64,000 nt of DNA from Paenibacillus montaniterrae (GTDB taxonomy: Bacteria; Bacillota; Bacilli; Paenibacillales; Paenibacillaceae): positions 248,001 through 312,000 of the forward strand of contig NZ_BOSE01000001.1 of assembly GCF_018403185.1 (NCBI RefSeq), given 5' to 3'. A model generated the notes under the pieces. The model was given only the letters and a program-made list of their open reading frames with translations, searched no databases and was not told where the DNA came from. Of this stretch, positions 9,258-17,952 are shown in pieces (positions within the stretch are counted from its first letter, which is position 1; each line of letters opens with the position of its first letter). Both the position numbers and the translations under genes were made by a program.

Positions 9258-10112
9258 GTGTCAGAGCTAGGTGCTTTGCTAAAAAAAGCTCGAGAAGAAA
9301 AAGGATTTTCACTGGATGAGGTGCAAGAACAAACCAAAATAAGAAAACGGTACTTGGAAGCTCTGGAAGAAGGCGATTTTGATGTTTTGCCAGGCAAGTT
9401 TTATATAAGGGCTTTTATAAAAAACTACGCAGAATTTGTTGGACTCGATGCTGATGAAGTACTGAAGCACTACCAGGTTGAGGTGCCTGAGCCGGATATG
9501 CCTGTCACTGAAACATTGCCCGCGCGCAAGCCGCGCAGGATGCGCTCGGCCAGATCGGAACGCTTTGGAAAAATTGGTTTTACGGTTTTGCTATGGGGCT
9601 TTTTGCTGCTCGTCATTCTTGTCATCTATTATTATAATGTGAATACCGAGAGCAAGCCTCCCAAGGAAACGGATTCTACGGCGATTACAGACAATAGTGA
9701 AAGTGTCGCAACCCCAACGCCATCACCTGATCAAGCAACGCCAACACCGACGCCATCTCCTACTCCGCCACCGCCTGTCACATTGACTTTTGTTGAAAAA
9801 AGCGGCAAGGACGATCTGTTTTCTGTTTCACCAGTCAAGGAAAGCTATGAGTTGAAGGTTACAAATAGCGGTGATGCAAGCTGGCTTGAAATATATGATA
9901 ACGGGAAGAATGGTACGAGATTGTATTACGCCAACATTAAAGACGGTGAGGAAGAAACGTTTAATGTAAAGGGCGATGTCTATTTGGTGCTTGGTCGACC
10001 GGCTAATTTGGAAGTAAGGCTGGATAACGTTGTTATTGAGGATGGCGATAACAATAAAGGCAGCAAACGAATTTTACTTCAGATGCAAGGGACAGACACG
10101 ACAGCAGAATAG
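9258..10112 (+). CDS. ymfM: RodZ-like cytoskeletal HTH membrane protein (YmfM)
   Basis: A 284-residue bitopic membrane protein starting at GTG behind a perfect AAAAGGAGGT site. Residues 1-75 form an HTH_25 (Xre-like) domain with the Y-L-x-A-L-E-E-G-D-F motif of RodZ proteins; a basic stretch follows and then one membrane helix at about residues 107-128. A Thr/Pro-rich linker (T-P-S-P repeats, about 150-172) leads to an extracytoplasmic DUF4115 beta domain. In Bacillus this protein links MreB-type cytoskeleton to cell-wall synthesis. It is followed closely by yajQ and pgsA, the usual context. Confidence 0.88.
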   Translation: MSELGALLKKAREEKGFSLDEVQEQTKIRKRYLEALEEGDFDVLPGKFYIRAFIKNYAEFVGLDADEVLKHYQVEVPEPDMPVTETLPARKPRRMRSARSERFGKIGFTVLLWGFLLLVILVIYYYNVNTESKPPKETDSTAITDNSESVATPTPSPDQATPTPTPSPTPPPPVTLTFVEKSGKDDLFSVSPVKESYELKVTNSGDASWLEIYDNGKNGTRLYYANIKDGEEETFNVKGDVYLVLGRPANLEVRLDNVVIEDGDNNKGSKRILLQMQGTDTTAE

Positions 10113-10125
10113 CTGTCGTTTTGTT
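10098..10125 (+). terminator. Terminator overlapping the ymfM stop
   Basis: ACGACAGC (10098-10105) pairs with GCTGTCGT (10112-10119), followed by TTTGTTT. The hairpin loop contains the ymfM stop codon, so it may only partly separate ymfM from yajQ. Confidence 0.55.
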
Positions 10126-10142
10126 TGAAAGGAGAATGAACG

Positions 10143-10631
10143 ATGAGCGAATATTCATTTGATATTGTTTCCAAGGTGGATTTGCAGGAGCTGAGCAATG
10201 CTGTTACGCAAGCGGAGCGTGAAATCGCGACGCGCTTTGATTTTAAAGGCAGCAAAACGCAAATCTCGCTTGATAAGGATGAGCTGACGATTGCAAGCGA
10301 TGACGATTACAAGCTGAAGGCGGTTATTGATGTGCTGCTTGGCAAAATGGTCAAGCGCAATGTCCCGACGAAAAATTTGGATTATGGCAAAATAGAGGCT
10401 GCTTCTGGCGGTACGGTAAGACAAAAAATAAAAATTCGCCAGGGCATTGAGCAGGATATTGCGAAAAAAATCAATACGGCGATCAAGGATTCGAAGCTTA
10501 AAGTGAAAAGCCAAATTCAAGGCGATCAGCTGCGCGTATCCGGCAAAAACAAGGATGATTTGCAGTCGGTAATCCAGCTGCTGCGCAATGCGAAGATTGA
10601 CATAGATTTGCAATTCATCAATTTTAGATAG
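10143..10631 (+). CDS. YajQ-family nucleotide-binding protein
   Basis: A 162-residue soluble protein with the start S-F-D-I-V-S-K-V-D and the R-F-D-F-K-G-S motif that mark the UPF0234/YajQ family, and the C-terminal K-x-K-S-Q-I-Q-G-D-x-x-R-V-S-G-K-x-x-D-D-L-Q motif. Family members have two ferredoxin-like RNA-binding-type folds; the Xanthomonas homologue binds cyclic di-GMP. Whether the Firmicute protein does so is not established. The ATG follows AAAGGAGAATG. It lies between ymfM and pgsA, as in related genomes. Confidence 0.9.
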   Translation: MSEYSFDIVSKVDLQELSNAVTQAEREIATRFDFKGSKTQISLDKDELTIASDDDYKLKAVIDVLLGKMVKRNVPTKNLDYGKIEAASGGTVRQKIKIRQGIEQDIAKKINTAIKDSKLKVKSQIQGDQLRVSGKNKDDLQSVIQLLRNAKIDIDLQFINFR

Positions 10632-10707
10632 ATAATAATAGCATACTGAGCGATAGGGTTCTGAGCAGGCGGTTTGAATGCGGATGAACATTAATGGAGG
10701 GAAAACG

Positions 10708-11283
10708 TTGAATTTAGCTAACAAAATTACGATAGCTAGAATTTTTTTAGTGCCTGTCATTTTATTTTTCTTACTCGTTCGATTTGATTTAGGCTCACTT
10801 GCCATTTCTGATATGAACATATCATACGCGCAAATTATTGCTGTCCTGATCTTTATTATTGCAGCAAGCACGGATGGGCTGGATGGCTACATAGCCCGGA
10901 AAAATCAGCTGGTAACGAATTTAGGCAAGCTGCTTGATCCATTAGCTGATAAGCTGCTTGTTGCTTCGGTGCTAATTGCCTTGGTGGAGATGGATAAGCT
11001 GAGCGCGCTTGTCGCGATAGTCATTATCTCTCGGGAATTTGCGGTAACGGGCTTGCGTCAAATTGCGCTGCTTGAAGGCAAGGTAGTAGCTGCAAGCCAA
11101 TGGGGCAAGTGGAAAACAGCAACGCAGATTACAATGATTATTGTAATTTTGCTCAACAATTTTCCGTTCGAGCTCATTCATCTGCCATTCGATCTTATCA
11201 TTTCCTGGGTAGCGGCAATTATTACGCTATATTCGGGCATTGATTACTTTGTTAAAAATAAATCTTTAATACCTGTAGAATAA
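10708..11283 (+). CDS. pgsA: CDP-diacylglycerol-glycerol-3-phosphate 3-phosphatidyltransferase
   Basis: A 191-residue integral membrane enzyme that makes phosphatidylglycerol phosphate, the precursor of phosphatidylglycerol. TTG at 10708 follows GGAGGG and starts the typical M-N-L-A-N-K-I-T-I-A-R sequence; the in-frame ATGs upstream lack a ribosome binding site. The CDP-alcohol phosphotransferase signature D-G-x-D-G-x-x-A-R-x(8)-G-x(3)-D-x(3)-D is complete at about residues 58-82, with all four aspartates present. Four to five further hydrophobic segments follow. Gene order before cinA and recA is conserved in Bacillales. Confidence 0.95.
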   Translation: MNLANKITIARIFLVPVILFFLLVRFDLGSLAISDMNISYAQIIAVLIFIIAASTDGLDGYIARKNQLVTNLGKLLDPLADKLLVASVLIALVEMDKLSALVAIVIISREFAVTGLRQIALLEGKVVAASQWGKWKTATQITMIIVILLNNFPFELIHLPFDLIISWVAAIITLYSGIDYFVKNKSLIPVE

Positions 11284-11285
11284 TA

Positions 11286-11321
11286 GGATGCACGCTCTCT
11301 GCTGCCAGGGAGCGTGCATCC
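11286..11321 (+). terminator. Strong hairpin between pgsA and cinA
   Basis: A 15-bp stem (11286-11300 with 11307-11321, one G-U pair) encloses the loop GCTGCC. The following TTGACTTTT is a modest U tail. Confidence 0.65.
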
Positions 11322-11356
11322 TTGACTTTTCATCTATCATTTTAAGGGGTGCATTT

Positions 11357-12622
11357 ATGAAGGCTGAAATTATAGCGGTAGGGACCGAAATGCTGCTTGG
11401 TCAAATTGTAAATTCCAATGCGCGAGATATTTCATTGAAGCTGGCTGAGCTTGGCATAGACGTTTATTTTCAAACGGTGGTAGGCGATAACGCTGCTCGT
11501 ATCGAGCAAGCAATCAATATAGCCCGCTCACGCGCCAACCTGCTCATTTTTACAGGCGGTCTAGGCCCGACGCAGGATGATATTACGAAGGATGTTCTCG
11601 CCGCTTATTTAGGCCGTCAGCTCGTTATAGACGAGCCTTCCATGATAAAAATAAAAGCGTTGTTTGAAGGCCGCGGCGTCGAGATGGTGCAGAGCAACAT
11701 CCGTCAGGCTCATTCCATTGAAGAAGCAGCGCCGCTAGTTAATGAAGCGGGGCTTGCGGTCGGCAACGCGCTGTTCGAAAATGGAACCTACTATATACTG
11801 CTGCCGGGGCCGCCAAAGGAAATGAATACTATGCTCAATGGGCCGGTTGTTGCCTGGCTGCGCGATGCGCTGGGGCAGGAAAAGCCTCTATATTCCAGAC
11901 TGCTGAAATTCGCAGGCATAGGCGAGTCGAACCTTGAGGCGAAGCTGCTGCCGCTTATTGATGGACAAAGCGACCCGACGATTGCTCCTTATGCCAAGGA
12001 AGGCGAGGTGTCGTTGCGTGTTTCCACCAAAGCGGGCAGCGAGGAGGAAGCGGCAATCAAGCTGAATGCGACGATCGCGCAAATCAAGGGCATTGTAGGC
12101 GAGCATTTGTATGCTGAAGAGGATATTCCGATTGAGCGGCAAATTATTCGCATGCTGCAAAGCAAAAACTTTACGCTTGCTTCTGCCGAGAGCTGCAGCG
12201 GCGGACTGTTTGCGCAATTGATTACGCAGGTTCCGACAGGCTCCTCCTGCTTTGTAGGCGGAGTTGTCACCTATACGAACCAGATGAAGCACAAGCTGCT
12301 TGGCATCCCGATGTCTCAGCTTGAAGGAGAAGGCGCACCGGGAGCGATTAGCAGCTCAACGGCCAAGCTAATGGCGGAAAATGTGCGCGAGCTGCTTGAT
12401 TCTACCTTTGGCGTGTCGATCACAGGCGTAGCTGGCCCGGGAACAAGCGAGGGCAAGCCGGTAGGCCAAGTATTTATTGGCCTGGCAGAGAGGGGCAAGC
12501 CGACCGAGGTGTTTGAGCTGAAGCTGACCGGGGATCGCGCCTCCATTCAGCTTAGAGCAGTAAAAAGCTTGCAGTTCCGCCTATGGCAGGCGATTAAAGC
12601 CCATGGTGTCGAGCTCAGCTGA
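11357..12622 (+). CDS. cinA: CinA: competence/damage-inducible protein, PncC fusion
   Basis: A 421-residue protein of two parts. The N-terminal MoCF-type domain (about 1-170) begins K-A-E-I-I-A-V-G-T-E-M-L-L-G and carries F-T-G-G-L-G-P-T-x-D-D; in homologues this part is an ADP-ribose pyrophosphatase-like module. The C-terminal domain (about 260-415) has A-E-S-C-S-G-G and G-V-A-G-P-G-T-S, the hallmarks of nicotinamide mononucleotide deamidase (PncC). ATG 11357 follows AAGGGGTGC and is preferred over upstream codons inside the pgsA terminator. The gene is directly upstream of recA, the arrangement from which its competence and damage link derives. Confidence 0.94.
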   Translation: MKAEIIAVGTEMLLGQIVNSNARDISLKLAELGIDVYFQTVVGDNAARIEQAINIARSRANLLIFTGGLGPTQDDITKDVLAAYLGRQLVIDEPSMIKIKALFEGRGVEMVQSNIRQAHSIEEAAPLVNEAGLAVGNALFENGTYYILLPGPPKEMNTMLNGPVVAWLRDALGQEKPLYSRLLKFAGIGESNLEAKLLPLIDGQSDPTIAPYAKEGEVSLRVSTKAGSEEEAAIKLNATIAQIKGIVGEHLYAEEDIPIERQIIRMLQSKNFTLASAESCSGGLFAQLITQVPTGSSCFVGGVVTYTNQMKHKLLGIPMSQLEGEGAPGAISSSTAKLMAENVRELLDSTFGVSITGVAGPGTSEGKPVGQVFIGLAERGKPTEVFELKLTGDRASIQLRAVKSLQFRLWQAIKAHGVELS

Positions 12623-12660
12623 GCAAGTATTCGGGAAACGGTGCGGACAGCAACAGGGAA

Positions 12661-12689
12661 TTGTACATTGCAGCAATTTACGCTATAAT
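12661..12689 (+). promoter_or_regulatory. Promoter reading straight into a terminator
   Basis: TTGTAC (12661-12666), a 17-base spacer and TATAAT (12684-12689) form a strong sigma-A promoter. Its transcript would meet the hairpin terminator at 12705-12742 within about 45 nucleotides. Confidence 0.5.
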
Positions 12690-12704
12690 ATGGCTACATG
12701 GAAG

Positions 12705-12742
12705 AACCGTGGCGAGACTTAGTCTATGCCACGGTTTTTTTG
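12705..12742 (+). terminator. Rho-independent terminator upstream of recA
   Basis: AACCGTGGC (12705-12713) pairs perfectly with GCCACGGTT (12728-12736), followed by a run of T. It would end cinA transcripts and any transcript from the promoter just upstream. Confidence 0.85.
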
Positions 12743-12791
12743 TTTAAAATAGATCTTCTAAAGTGACGGAGGGTGATCGTTCGAAAAAATA

Positions 12792-12805
12792 CGAATGTGT
12801 GTTCG
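12792..12805 (+). promoter_or_regulatory. LexA/DinR SOS box before recA
   Basis: CGAATGTGTGTTCG matches the Gram-positive SOS box CGAACNNNNGTTCG except for one base. It lies just upstream of the recA -35 hexamer, so recA is expected to be repressed by LexA and induced by DNA damage. Confidence 0.85.
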
Positions 12806-12814
12806 AAAAAAGTG

Positions 12815-12843
12815 TTGGCAAGAACTGAGAAGTAAGGTATGAT
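12815..12843 (+). promoter_or_regulatory. recA promoter
   Basis: TTGGCA (12815-12820), a 17-base spacer and TATGAT (12838-12843) form a near-consensus sigma-A promoter 31 bases before the recA start. Confidence 0.75.
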
Positions 12844-12874
12844 ACTAATATAATCATTGAAGGATGTGAATTTC

Positions 12875-13924
12875 GTGAGTGATCGTCGTGCAGCATTAGA
12901 CAATGCGCTTCGTCAAATTGAAAAGCAATTTGGTAAAGGCTCTATTATGAAATTGGGTGAATCAACACATATGCAAGTTGAAACCATTTCCAGTGGTTCG
13001 CTTGCTCTTGATATTGCGCTAGGAATAGGCGGCTATCCGCGCGGCCGTATTATTGAAGTTTATGGTCCTGAATCGTCAGGTAAAACGACCGTTGCCCTGC
13101 ATGCGATTGCCGAGGTGCAAAAAGCAGGCGGACAAGCTGCTTTCATCGATGCGGAGCATGCGCTTGATCCGCTTTACGCGAGCAAGCTGGGCGTCAATAT
13201 TGATGAGCTCCTGTTATCACAGCCGGATACTGGTGAACAGGCGCTGGAGATCGCTGAGGCGCTTGTACGCAGCGGTGCAGTAGACATCGTCGTTATCGAC
13301 TCGGTTGCGGCGCTTGTGCCTAAGGCTGAGATCGAAGGCGATATGGGAGACTCTCACGTTGGCTTGCAGGCTCGTTTGATGTCTCAAGCATTGCGCAAGC
13401 TTTCAGGCGCAATTTCCAAATCAAAAACGATTGCGATTTTTATTAACCAGCTTCGTGAAAAGGTTGGCGTTATGTTCGGCAACCCGGAAACGACGCCTGG
13501 TGGACGAGCGCTCAAGTTCTACTCCAGCGTGCGTCTGGATGTTCGCCGCGTTGAAACATTGAAGCAAGGCAATGATATGGTTGGTAACCGTACGCGCATT
13601 AAAGTTGTAAAAAACAAAATGGCGCCTCCATTCAAGCAGGCTGAGATTGATATTATGTACGGAGAAGGCATCTCCAGAGAAGGCAGCATTATTGATATCG
13701 GTGTCGAAATGGACATCGTGCAAAAAAGCGGCGCCTGGTTCTCGTTCGGCGGTGAGCGCTTGGGACAAGGACGCGAGAATGCCAAGCAATTTTTGAAGGA
13801 TCATACGGAAATAGCGTTAACGATTGAAAATCAAATTCGTTCTTCCTATGATATGAGTGCTGCGCTTCAGACGAAGTTTACGGATGATGACAGTGAAGAA
13901 GAGGATTTGGAAGAATTATTTTAA
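12875..13924 (+). CDS. recA: Recombinase RecA
   Basis: A 349-residue ATP-dependent recombinase for strand exchange and LexA co-protease activity. GTG 12875 follows AAGGATGTGA and gives the family start [21 protein letters not shown]; an ATG-like extension from 12857 is rejected. Walker A G-P-E-S-S-G-K-T (about residues 64-71), Walker [10 protein letters not shown] (about 140), and the L2-region [20 protein letters not shown] are all intact. The acidic C-terminal tail ([13 protein letters not shown]) is normal. A LexA box and promoter lie upstream and recX follows. Confidence 0.99.
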   Translation: MSDRRAALDNALRQIEKQFGKGSIMKLGESTHMQVETISSGSLALDIALGIGGYPRGRIIEVYGPESSGKTTVALHAIAEVQKAGGQAAFIDAEHALDPLYASKLGVNIDELLLSQPDTGEQALEIAEALVRSGAVDIVVIDSVAALVPKAEIEGDMGDSHVGLQARLMSQALRKLSGAISKSKTIAIFINQLREKVGVMFGNPETTPGGRALKFYSSVRLDVRRVETLKQGNDMVGNRTRIKVVKNKMAPPFKQAEIDIMYGEGISREGSIIDIGVEMDIVQKSGAWFSFGGERLGQGRENAKQFLKDHTEIALTIENQIRSSYDMSAALQTKFTDDDSEEEDLEELF

Positions 13925-13946
13925 GCTTCCTTAAACGAACCATATG

Positions 13947-13982
13947 AATCGCCGTTCTTTAACAGGAACGGCGATTATTTGT
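13947..13982 (+). terminator. Terminator after recA
   Basis: AATCGCCGTTC (13947-13957) pairs perfectly with GAACGGCGATT (13966-13976), followed by ATTTGT. It separates recA from recX, perhaps attenuating rather than ending transcription. Confidence 0.75.
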
Positions 13983-14031
13983 ATAGATGAGAACATAATG
14001 GGCTTATTACGAGGAGTGAGGTTGCTGGATA

Positions 14032-14721
14032 ATGGATGAGAATGCAGAAAAGGTTATTTCTTCAATTAAGGTTGATCGCAGGCAAGGAAAAATGTACAGC
14101 GTATATGTTGAAGCGCTTCCCGAGCCGCTTGTCGTACATGAAGATATATTTATTTCCTATCAATTAACGAAAGGGCGAGGTTTAACTTCTTCATTAATTG
14201 ACGAAATTAGAGAAGAGAATGCAAAATATATGGCATATATAAAAGGCATTCGCTATCTTGGCACACGAGCCCGCAGCAGCTACCAGCTTGCACTGCATTT
14301 GAGACGGCAGCAGTTCAGCGAGCCGCATATCGCTGAGGCGATTGCTCGCTTAAAGGAAGAAGGGTACGTCGATGATCGCGAATATGCCAGCAGCTACGTG
14401 CGCTCGCGGATTGGCAAACAAGGCAAGGGAAGGTTGCGAATCGCTCAGGAGCTGAAAGGACAGGGCATTTCCAGTCGCATCATTGAACAAACGCTCGCCC
14501 AGCTCGATGAGGATGAAGAAGTGGAGGCTGCTTACGAGGCAGCAAGCAAAAAAATGCGAAGCTTGCACGGAGAGCCCGCTGAAAATAGTCGAAAATTGCT
14601 GCAATTTCTTATGAGACGAGGATATTCGGGAGCTATATGCCGAAAAGTTATGCAAATGCTAGAAAAAGAGGATATAAATAGGTTAGAAGTGGATATAAAT
14701 AGGGAATTGCTTGACAATTGA
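14032..14721 (+). CDS. recX: Recombination regulator RecX
   Basis: A 229-residue helical protein built of the three-helix repeats of the RecX family, with the signature L-x-x-R-x-x-S-x-x-x-L-x-x-x-L at about residues 82-98 and the E-G-Y-V-D-D-R-E-Y-A-x-x-Y-V motif at about 109-122. In other bacteria RecX binds RecA filaments and blocks or modulates their extension. An N-terminal region of about 65 residues precedes the repeats, as in Bacillus RecX. It lies 107 bases after recA in the same direction, the standard arrangement. Confidence 0.9.
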   Translation: MDENAEKVISSIKVDRRQGKMYSVYVEALPEPLVVHEDIFISYQLTKGRGLTSSLIDEIREENAKYMAYIKGIRYLGTRARSSYQLALHLRRQQFSEPHIAEAIARLKEEGYVDDREYASSYVRSRIGKQGKGRLRIAQELKGQGISSRIIEQTLAQLDEDEEVEAAYEAASKKMRSLHGEPAENSRKLLQFLMRRGYSGAICRKVMQMLEKEDINRLEVDINRELLDN

Positions 14722-14740
14722 TTTTGCGAACAGATAAAAT
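14711..14740 (+). promoter_or_regulatory. Promoter for rny
   Basis: TTGACA (14711-14716) is a perfect -35 hexamer, followed after 18 bases by TAAAAT (14735-14740). The -35 overlaps the end of recX. The leader to the rny start is about 160 bases. Confidence 0.65.
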
Positions 14741-14904
14741 GAAGGAGTATTCCTAAAAATTTTGTTTCAATTTTACTTCCAAGAATTGATGCAAAATGTT
14801 TTATTTTTCGTCAAATGGCGTAATTGAGACGGTATGGAAACCGGTTAAAAACCAAATAACATCCCAAGCAATGCCTTGGTGTATGCAACAAGGAGGTGAA
14901 CGAG

Positions 14905-16446
14905 ATGAATGAGGGAATCTGGGTCCTCATCTGTATCCTTGTTGGCGCAATTTTCTTTGGGATTGGTTACATGATACGAAAGTCGATTGCCGAGGCGAAA
15001 ATTTCTAGTGCAGAGCAGGCAGCTCTTCAAATCGTTGAAAACGCGAAGAAGGAAGCAGATGCTTTGAAGAAAGAAACCGTACTTGAGGCGAAAGACGAAG
15101 TCCACAGACTGCGTACCGAAGCTGAAAAGGACATTCGTGAGCGTCGTAACGAAACACAACGTTTAGAAAGACGATTGCTTCAAAAAGAAGAATCGCTTGA
15201 TAAAAAGTTAGAAACACTAGAACGCAAAGAAGAGTCTGTAGCCAGCAAGGAGAAACGAATTGAGGAAACACAGCAACAAATCGATTCGCTCTACAAGCAA
15301 CAGCTCAGTGAATTAGAACGTATTTCCAACTTGACAATGGAAGATGCAAGATCGATTATTTTGTCGAATGTGGAACAAGAGGTGCGTCATGAGACTGCTC
15401 AAATGATTAAAGATATTGAGCAGCAAGCGAAGGAAGAAGCTGATAAAAAGGCTCGTAACATTATTTCACTTGCGATTCAGCGCTGTGCGGCTGATCATGT
15501 AGCGGAAACAACGGTATCGGTTGTAACGCTTCCAAATGAAGAAATGAAGGGACGTATTATCGGACGTGAAGGTCGGAATATCCGTGCACTGGAAACATTG
15601 ACCGGTATCGATCTAATTATCGACGATACACCGGAAGCGGTCATATTGTCTGGCTTTGATCCAATCCGACGTGAAATTGCACGTACTTCACTAGAGAAGC
15701 TTGTTGCGGATGGACGTATTCATCCTGCGAGAATTGAAGAGATGGTTGAAAAGTCACGCAAGGAAATTGATGATCGTGTACGTGAATATGGAGAGCAGGC
15801 CACTTTTGAAGTAGGTGTACATGGTTTACATCCAGATTTAATCAAAATTCTTGGTCGCTTGAAATATCGTACAAGCTATGGTCAGAATGTGCTTAAGCAT
15901 TCAATGGAGGTTGCTTACTTGACGGGCCTAATGGCTGCTGAGCTAGGCGAGGATGTAGTGCTGGCAAGACGTTCAGGTCTGCTTCACGATATTGGTAAGG
16001 CACTTGATCACGAGGTGGAAGGCTCACACGTGGAAATTGGTGTTGAGCTAGCTAAGAAATATAAAGAGCATCCAGTAGTCATTAATAGTATCGCATCACA
16101 TCATGGTGATACAGAAGCAACATCCGTTATTGCAATGCTTGTTGGCGCTGCCGATGCATTGTCGGCTGCCAGACCTGGTGCGCGTCGCGAAACATTGGAG
16201 ACGTACATTAAGCGTTTGGAAAAGCTTGAAGCGATTACAGAATCATTTGATGGTGTTGAGAAATCTTATGCGATCCAGGCTGGTCGCGAGGTTCGTGTAA
16301 TGGTTCAACCTGACAAAATTGATGACACAGAAGCATTCCGTCTTGCTCGTGACATTACGAAGAAAATTGAAAGCGAGCTAGATTATCCAGGACATATTAA
16401 AGTAACGGTCATTCGTGAAACGCGTGCCGTGGAATATGCTAAGTAA
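14905..16446 (+). CDS. rny: Ribonuclease Y
   Basis: A 513-residue membrane-anchored endoribonuclease that starts mRNA decay in Firmicutes. ATG 14905 follows AAGGAGGTG at ideal spacing. One N-terminal membrane helix (about residues 4-24) precedes a long charged coiled coil (about 30-200). A KH RNA-binding domain follows ([12 protein letters not shown]). The HD domain has H-S-M-E-V-A at about 332 and the metal pair in L-L-H-D-I-G-K-A near 360, with the second H-x-x-x-H-H-G-D motif downstream. Length matches B. subtilis RNase Y, and ymdB follows as in that species. Confidence 0.97.
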   Translation: MNEGIWVLICILVGAIFFGIGYMIRKSIAEAKISSAEQAALQIVENAKKEADALKKETVLEAKDEVHRLRTEAEKDIRERRNETQRLERRLLQKEESLDKKLETLERKEESVASKEKRIEETQQQIDSLYKQQLSELERISNLTMEDARSIILSNVEQEVRHETAQMIKDIEQQAKEEADKKARNIISLAIQRCAADHVAETTVSVVTLPNEEMKGRIIGREGRNIRALETLTGIDLIIDDTPEAVILSGFDPIRREIARTSLEKLVADGRIHPARIEEMVEKSRKEIDDRVREYGEQATFEVGVHGLHPDLIKILGRLKYRTSYGQNVLKHSMEVAYLTGLMAAELGEDVVLARRSGLLHDIGKALDHEVEGSHVEIGVELAKKYKEHPVVINSIASHHGDTEATSVIAMLVGAADALSAARPGARRETLETYIKRLEKLEAITESFDGVEKSYAIQAGREVRVMVQPDKIDDTEAFRLARDITKKIESELDYPGHIKVTVIRETRAVEYAK

Positions 16447-16454
16447 GAATGCTC

Positions 16455-16496
16455 ATAGGGGAGTGGCTGATATTAAACAGCCACTTCTCTATTTTT
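16455..16496 (+). terminator. Terminator after rny
   Basis: A 15-bp stem (16455-16469 with 16478-16492) with two central non-canonical positions is followed by TTTTT. It ends rny transcription before the repeat block. Confidence 0.75.
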
Positions 16497-16510
16497 AGCC
16501 TTATAGAGGT

Positions 16511-16679
16511 AGTTCGAAATTCCGACTTTGATGACGATGCGTTGCTTCGTAGCTTAGTCGACGGCGAAGCTTGAACGCTAGCGAAAACTGCGGTGCTCAC
16601 GTAGCTAGTGCCTACGCTGCGCTCCTCGTTTTCTACTAGCGTCCAATCTTCTTGGTCCTGAAAGACGAAATTTCGAACT
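16511..16679 (+). repeat. Self-complementary 169-bp repeat, copy 1
   Basis: This is the first of three tandem copies with an exact 184-bp period in the rny-ymdB gap. Its ends are inverted (AGTTCGAAATTCCG at 16511 and CGAAATTTCGAACT ending at 16679). Inside, GAAGCTTGAACGCTAGCGAAAAC faces its near-complement GTTTTCTACTAGCGTCCAATCTTC split by a loop, and a small apical stem CGTAG/CTACG caps the structure. The whole unit can fold into one long hairpin. No reading frame or transposase is present. A 15-base AT-rich spacer separates it from copy 2. Confidence 0.85.
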
Positions 16680-16694
16680 TTTATTTAAAGTGAT

Positions 16695-16863
16695 AGTTCA
16701 AAATTCCGACTTTGATGACGATGCGTTGCTTTGTAGCTTAGTCGACGGCGAAGCTTGAATTCAGCCGAAATTTACGGTGCTCACGTAGCAGGAATCTACG
16801 CTGCGCTCCGTAATTTCTAGCTTCATCCAATCTTCTTGGTCCTGAAAGCCGAAATTTTGAACT
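16695..16863 (+). repeat. Self-complementary 169-bp repeat, copy 2
   Basis: This copy has the same length and outer arms as copy 1. The inner arms differ between copies but keep pairing: copy 1 uses GAAAAC with GTTTTC, while copy 2 uses GAAATTTACGG with CCGTAATTTC. The apical block from GTGCTCACGTAGC to CTACGCTGCGCTCC is conserved except for its loop. This pattern of paired change suggests that the folded form, not only the sequence, has been kept. Confidence 0.85.
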
Positions 16864-16878
16864 TTTATTTAAAGTGGT

Positions 16879-16945
16879 AGTTCAAAATTCCGACTTTGAT
16901 GACGATGCGTCGCTTCGTAGCTTGGTTGATGGCGAAGATTGGATA
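16879..16945 (+). repeat. Truncated third repeat copy
   Basis: The third copy starts exactly 184 bases after copy 2 and keeps only the 5' half, up to GGCGAAGATTGGA, where the sequence runs directly into the ymdB ribosome binding site. It therefore cannot fold like the other two. Confidence 0.8.
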
Positions 16946-16965
16946 TAATATAAAGGATGGTTGCA

Positions 16966-17763
16966 ATGAAGGTATTGTTTATAGGCGATATTGTGGGGAG
17001 TGTGGGCAGGGATGCGGTTAAGCAGGTGTTGCCTGCGTTAAAGGCGAAGTATAATCCCGATATTATTATCGCTAATGGTGAAAATGCGGCAGCTGGGCGA
17101 GGCATTACGCGCACGATTGCTAACGATTTTTATGATTGGGGCATTCACGGCATTACGATGGGCAATCATACCTGGGACAATAAAAATATTTTTGAGTGGA
17201 TGGATGATGAGCCTCGTATTGTGCGTCCAGCTAATTTTCATCATTCCGCGCCAGGCAAGGGCTTGGCGATTATTTCGGCTAATGGCAAGAAGCTGGCGAT
17301 TATCAATATACAAGGCAGAACTTATCTTCCACCGATCGACTGCCCGTTTACGACGGCTGATCGTCTAATTGAAGAGGCACGCAAAGCAACGCCTCATATT
17401 TTAGTCGATTTTCATGCCGAGGTTACCTCTGAAAAAATTGCCATGGGCTGGCACTTGGATGGCAAGGCGTCGGTTGTTGTAGGCACACATACGCATGTAC
17501 AGACGAATGATGATACGATTTTGCCTGGAGGGACAGCATTTATTACAGATGTCGGGATGGTTGGCTCCAAGGAAGGCGTGCTTGGCATGCAAAAGGACGC
17601 AGTGCTGCACCGTTTTCTAACAGGAATGCCGTCAAGATTTGTAGTAGATGAAGGAAAATGGCATTTTCACGCCGTTGTTGCCGACTTGGACAGCAAAAGC
17701 GGGCGTGCCAATAAGCTGGAGAAAATAAGATTAACGGAAGAATCATGGCTGCTTATGCAATAA
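16966..17763 (+). CDS. ymdB: YmdB-type metallophosphoesterase
   Basis: A 265-residue calcineurin-like phosphodiesterase; the B. subtilis homologue hydrolyses 2',3'-cyclic nucleotides and affects the choice between motility and biofilm. ATG 16966 follows AAAGGATGG; the ATG at 16957 is inside that site. Metal ligands are all visible: D in F-I-G-D-I-V-G (residue 8), E-N in N-G-E-N-A-A, M-G-N-H-T-W-D, D-F-H-A-E-V-T-S-E and G-T-H-T-H-V-Q-T. The gene follows rny, as in B. subtilis, but here is separated from it by a tandem repeat block. Confidence 0.95.
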   Translation: MKVLFIGDIVGSVGRDAVKQVLPALKAKYNPDIIIANGENAAAGRGITRTIANDFYDWGIHGITMGNHTWDNKNIFEWMDDEPRIVRPANFHHSAPGKGLAIISANGKKLAIINIQGRTYLPPIDCPFTTADRLIEEARKATPHILVDFHAEVTSEKIAMGWHLDGKASVVVGTHTHVQTNDDTILPGGTAFITDVGMVGSKEGVLGMQKDAVLHRFLTGMPSRFVVDEGKWHFHAVVADLDSKSGRANKLEKIRLTEESWLLMQ

Positions 17764-17778
17764 GCAGCCATTTGTTAT
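17745..17778 (+). terminator. Terminator overlapping the ymdB stop
   Basis: ATGGCTGCTTA (17745-17755) pairs perfectly with TAAGCAGCCAT (17761-17771), followed by TTGTT. The ymdB stop codon lies in the hairpin. Confidence 0.6.
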
Positions 17779-17876
17779 ATGATCCCCGTAAGTCATAGCT
17801 CTAGCTTGCGGAAGCTCAAGCAGGAAGTTGTGTCTATGCAAAATTCAGAATAATTGCAATTATTAAAATTCGCTGT

Positions 17877-17905
17877 GCAGGAATCTTTCTCGATTTCACG
17901 AATAG
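17877..17905 (+). promoter_or_regulatory. Sigma-H-type promoter for spoVS
   Basis: GCAGGAATC (17877-17885), an 11-base spacer and CACGAATAG (17897-17905) closely match the sigma-H consensus (RNAGGAWWW, 11-12, RNNGAATWW). The spoVS gene is sigma-H controlled in B. subtilis. Confidence 0.65.
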
Positions 17906-17952
17906 TTATATTAAAGTAAAGTCCATCAAACATTCCAGGGGAGGTTCTTAAC

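Noticed and set aside
16922..16949. Possible ymdB promoter TTGGTT-16-TATAAT within repeat copy 3
   Set aside because: Transcription would start at or after the ribosome binding site, leaving no usable leader.
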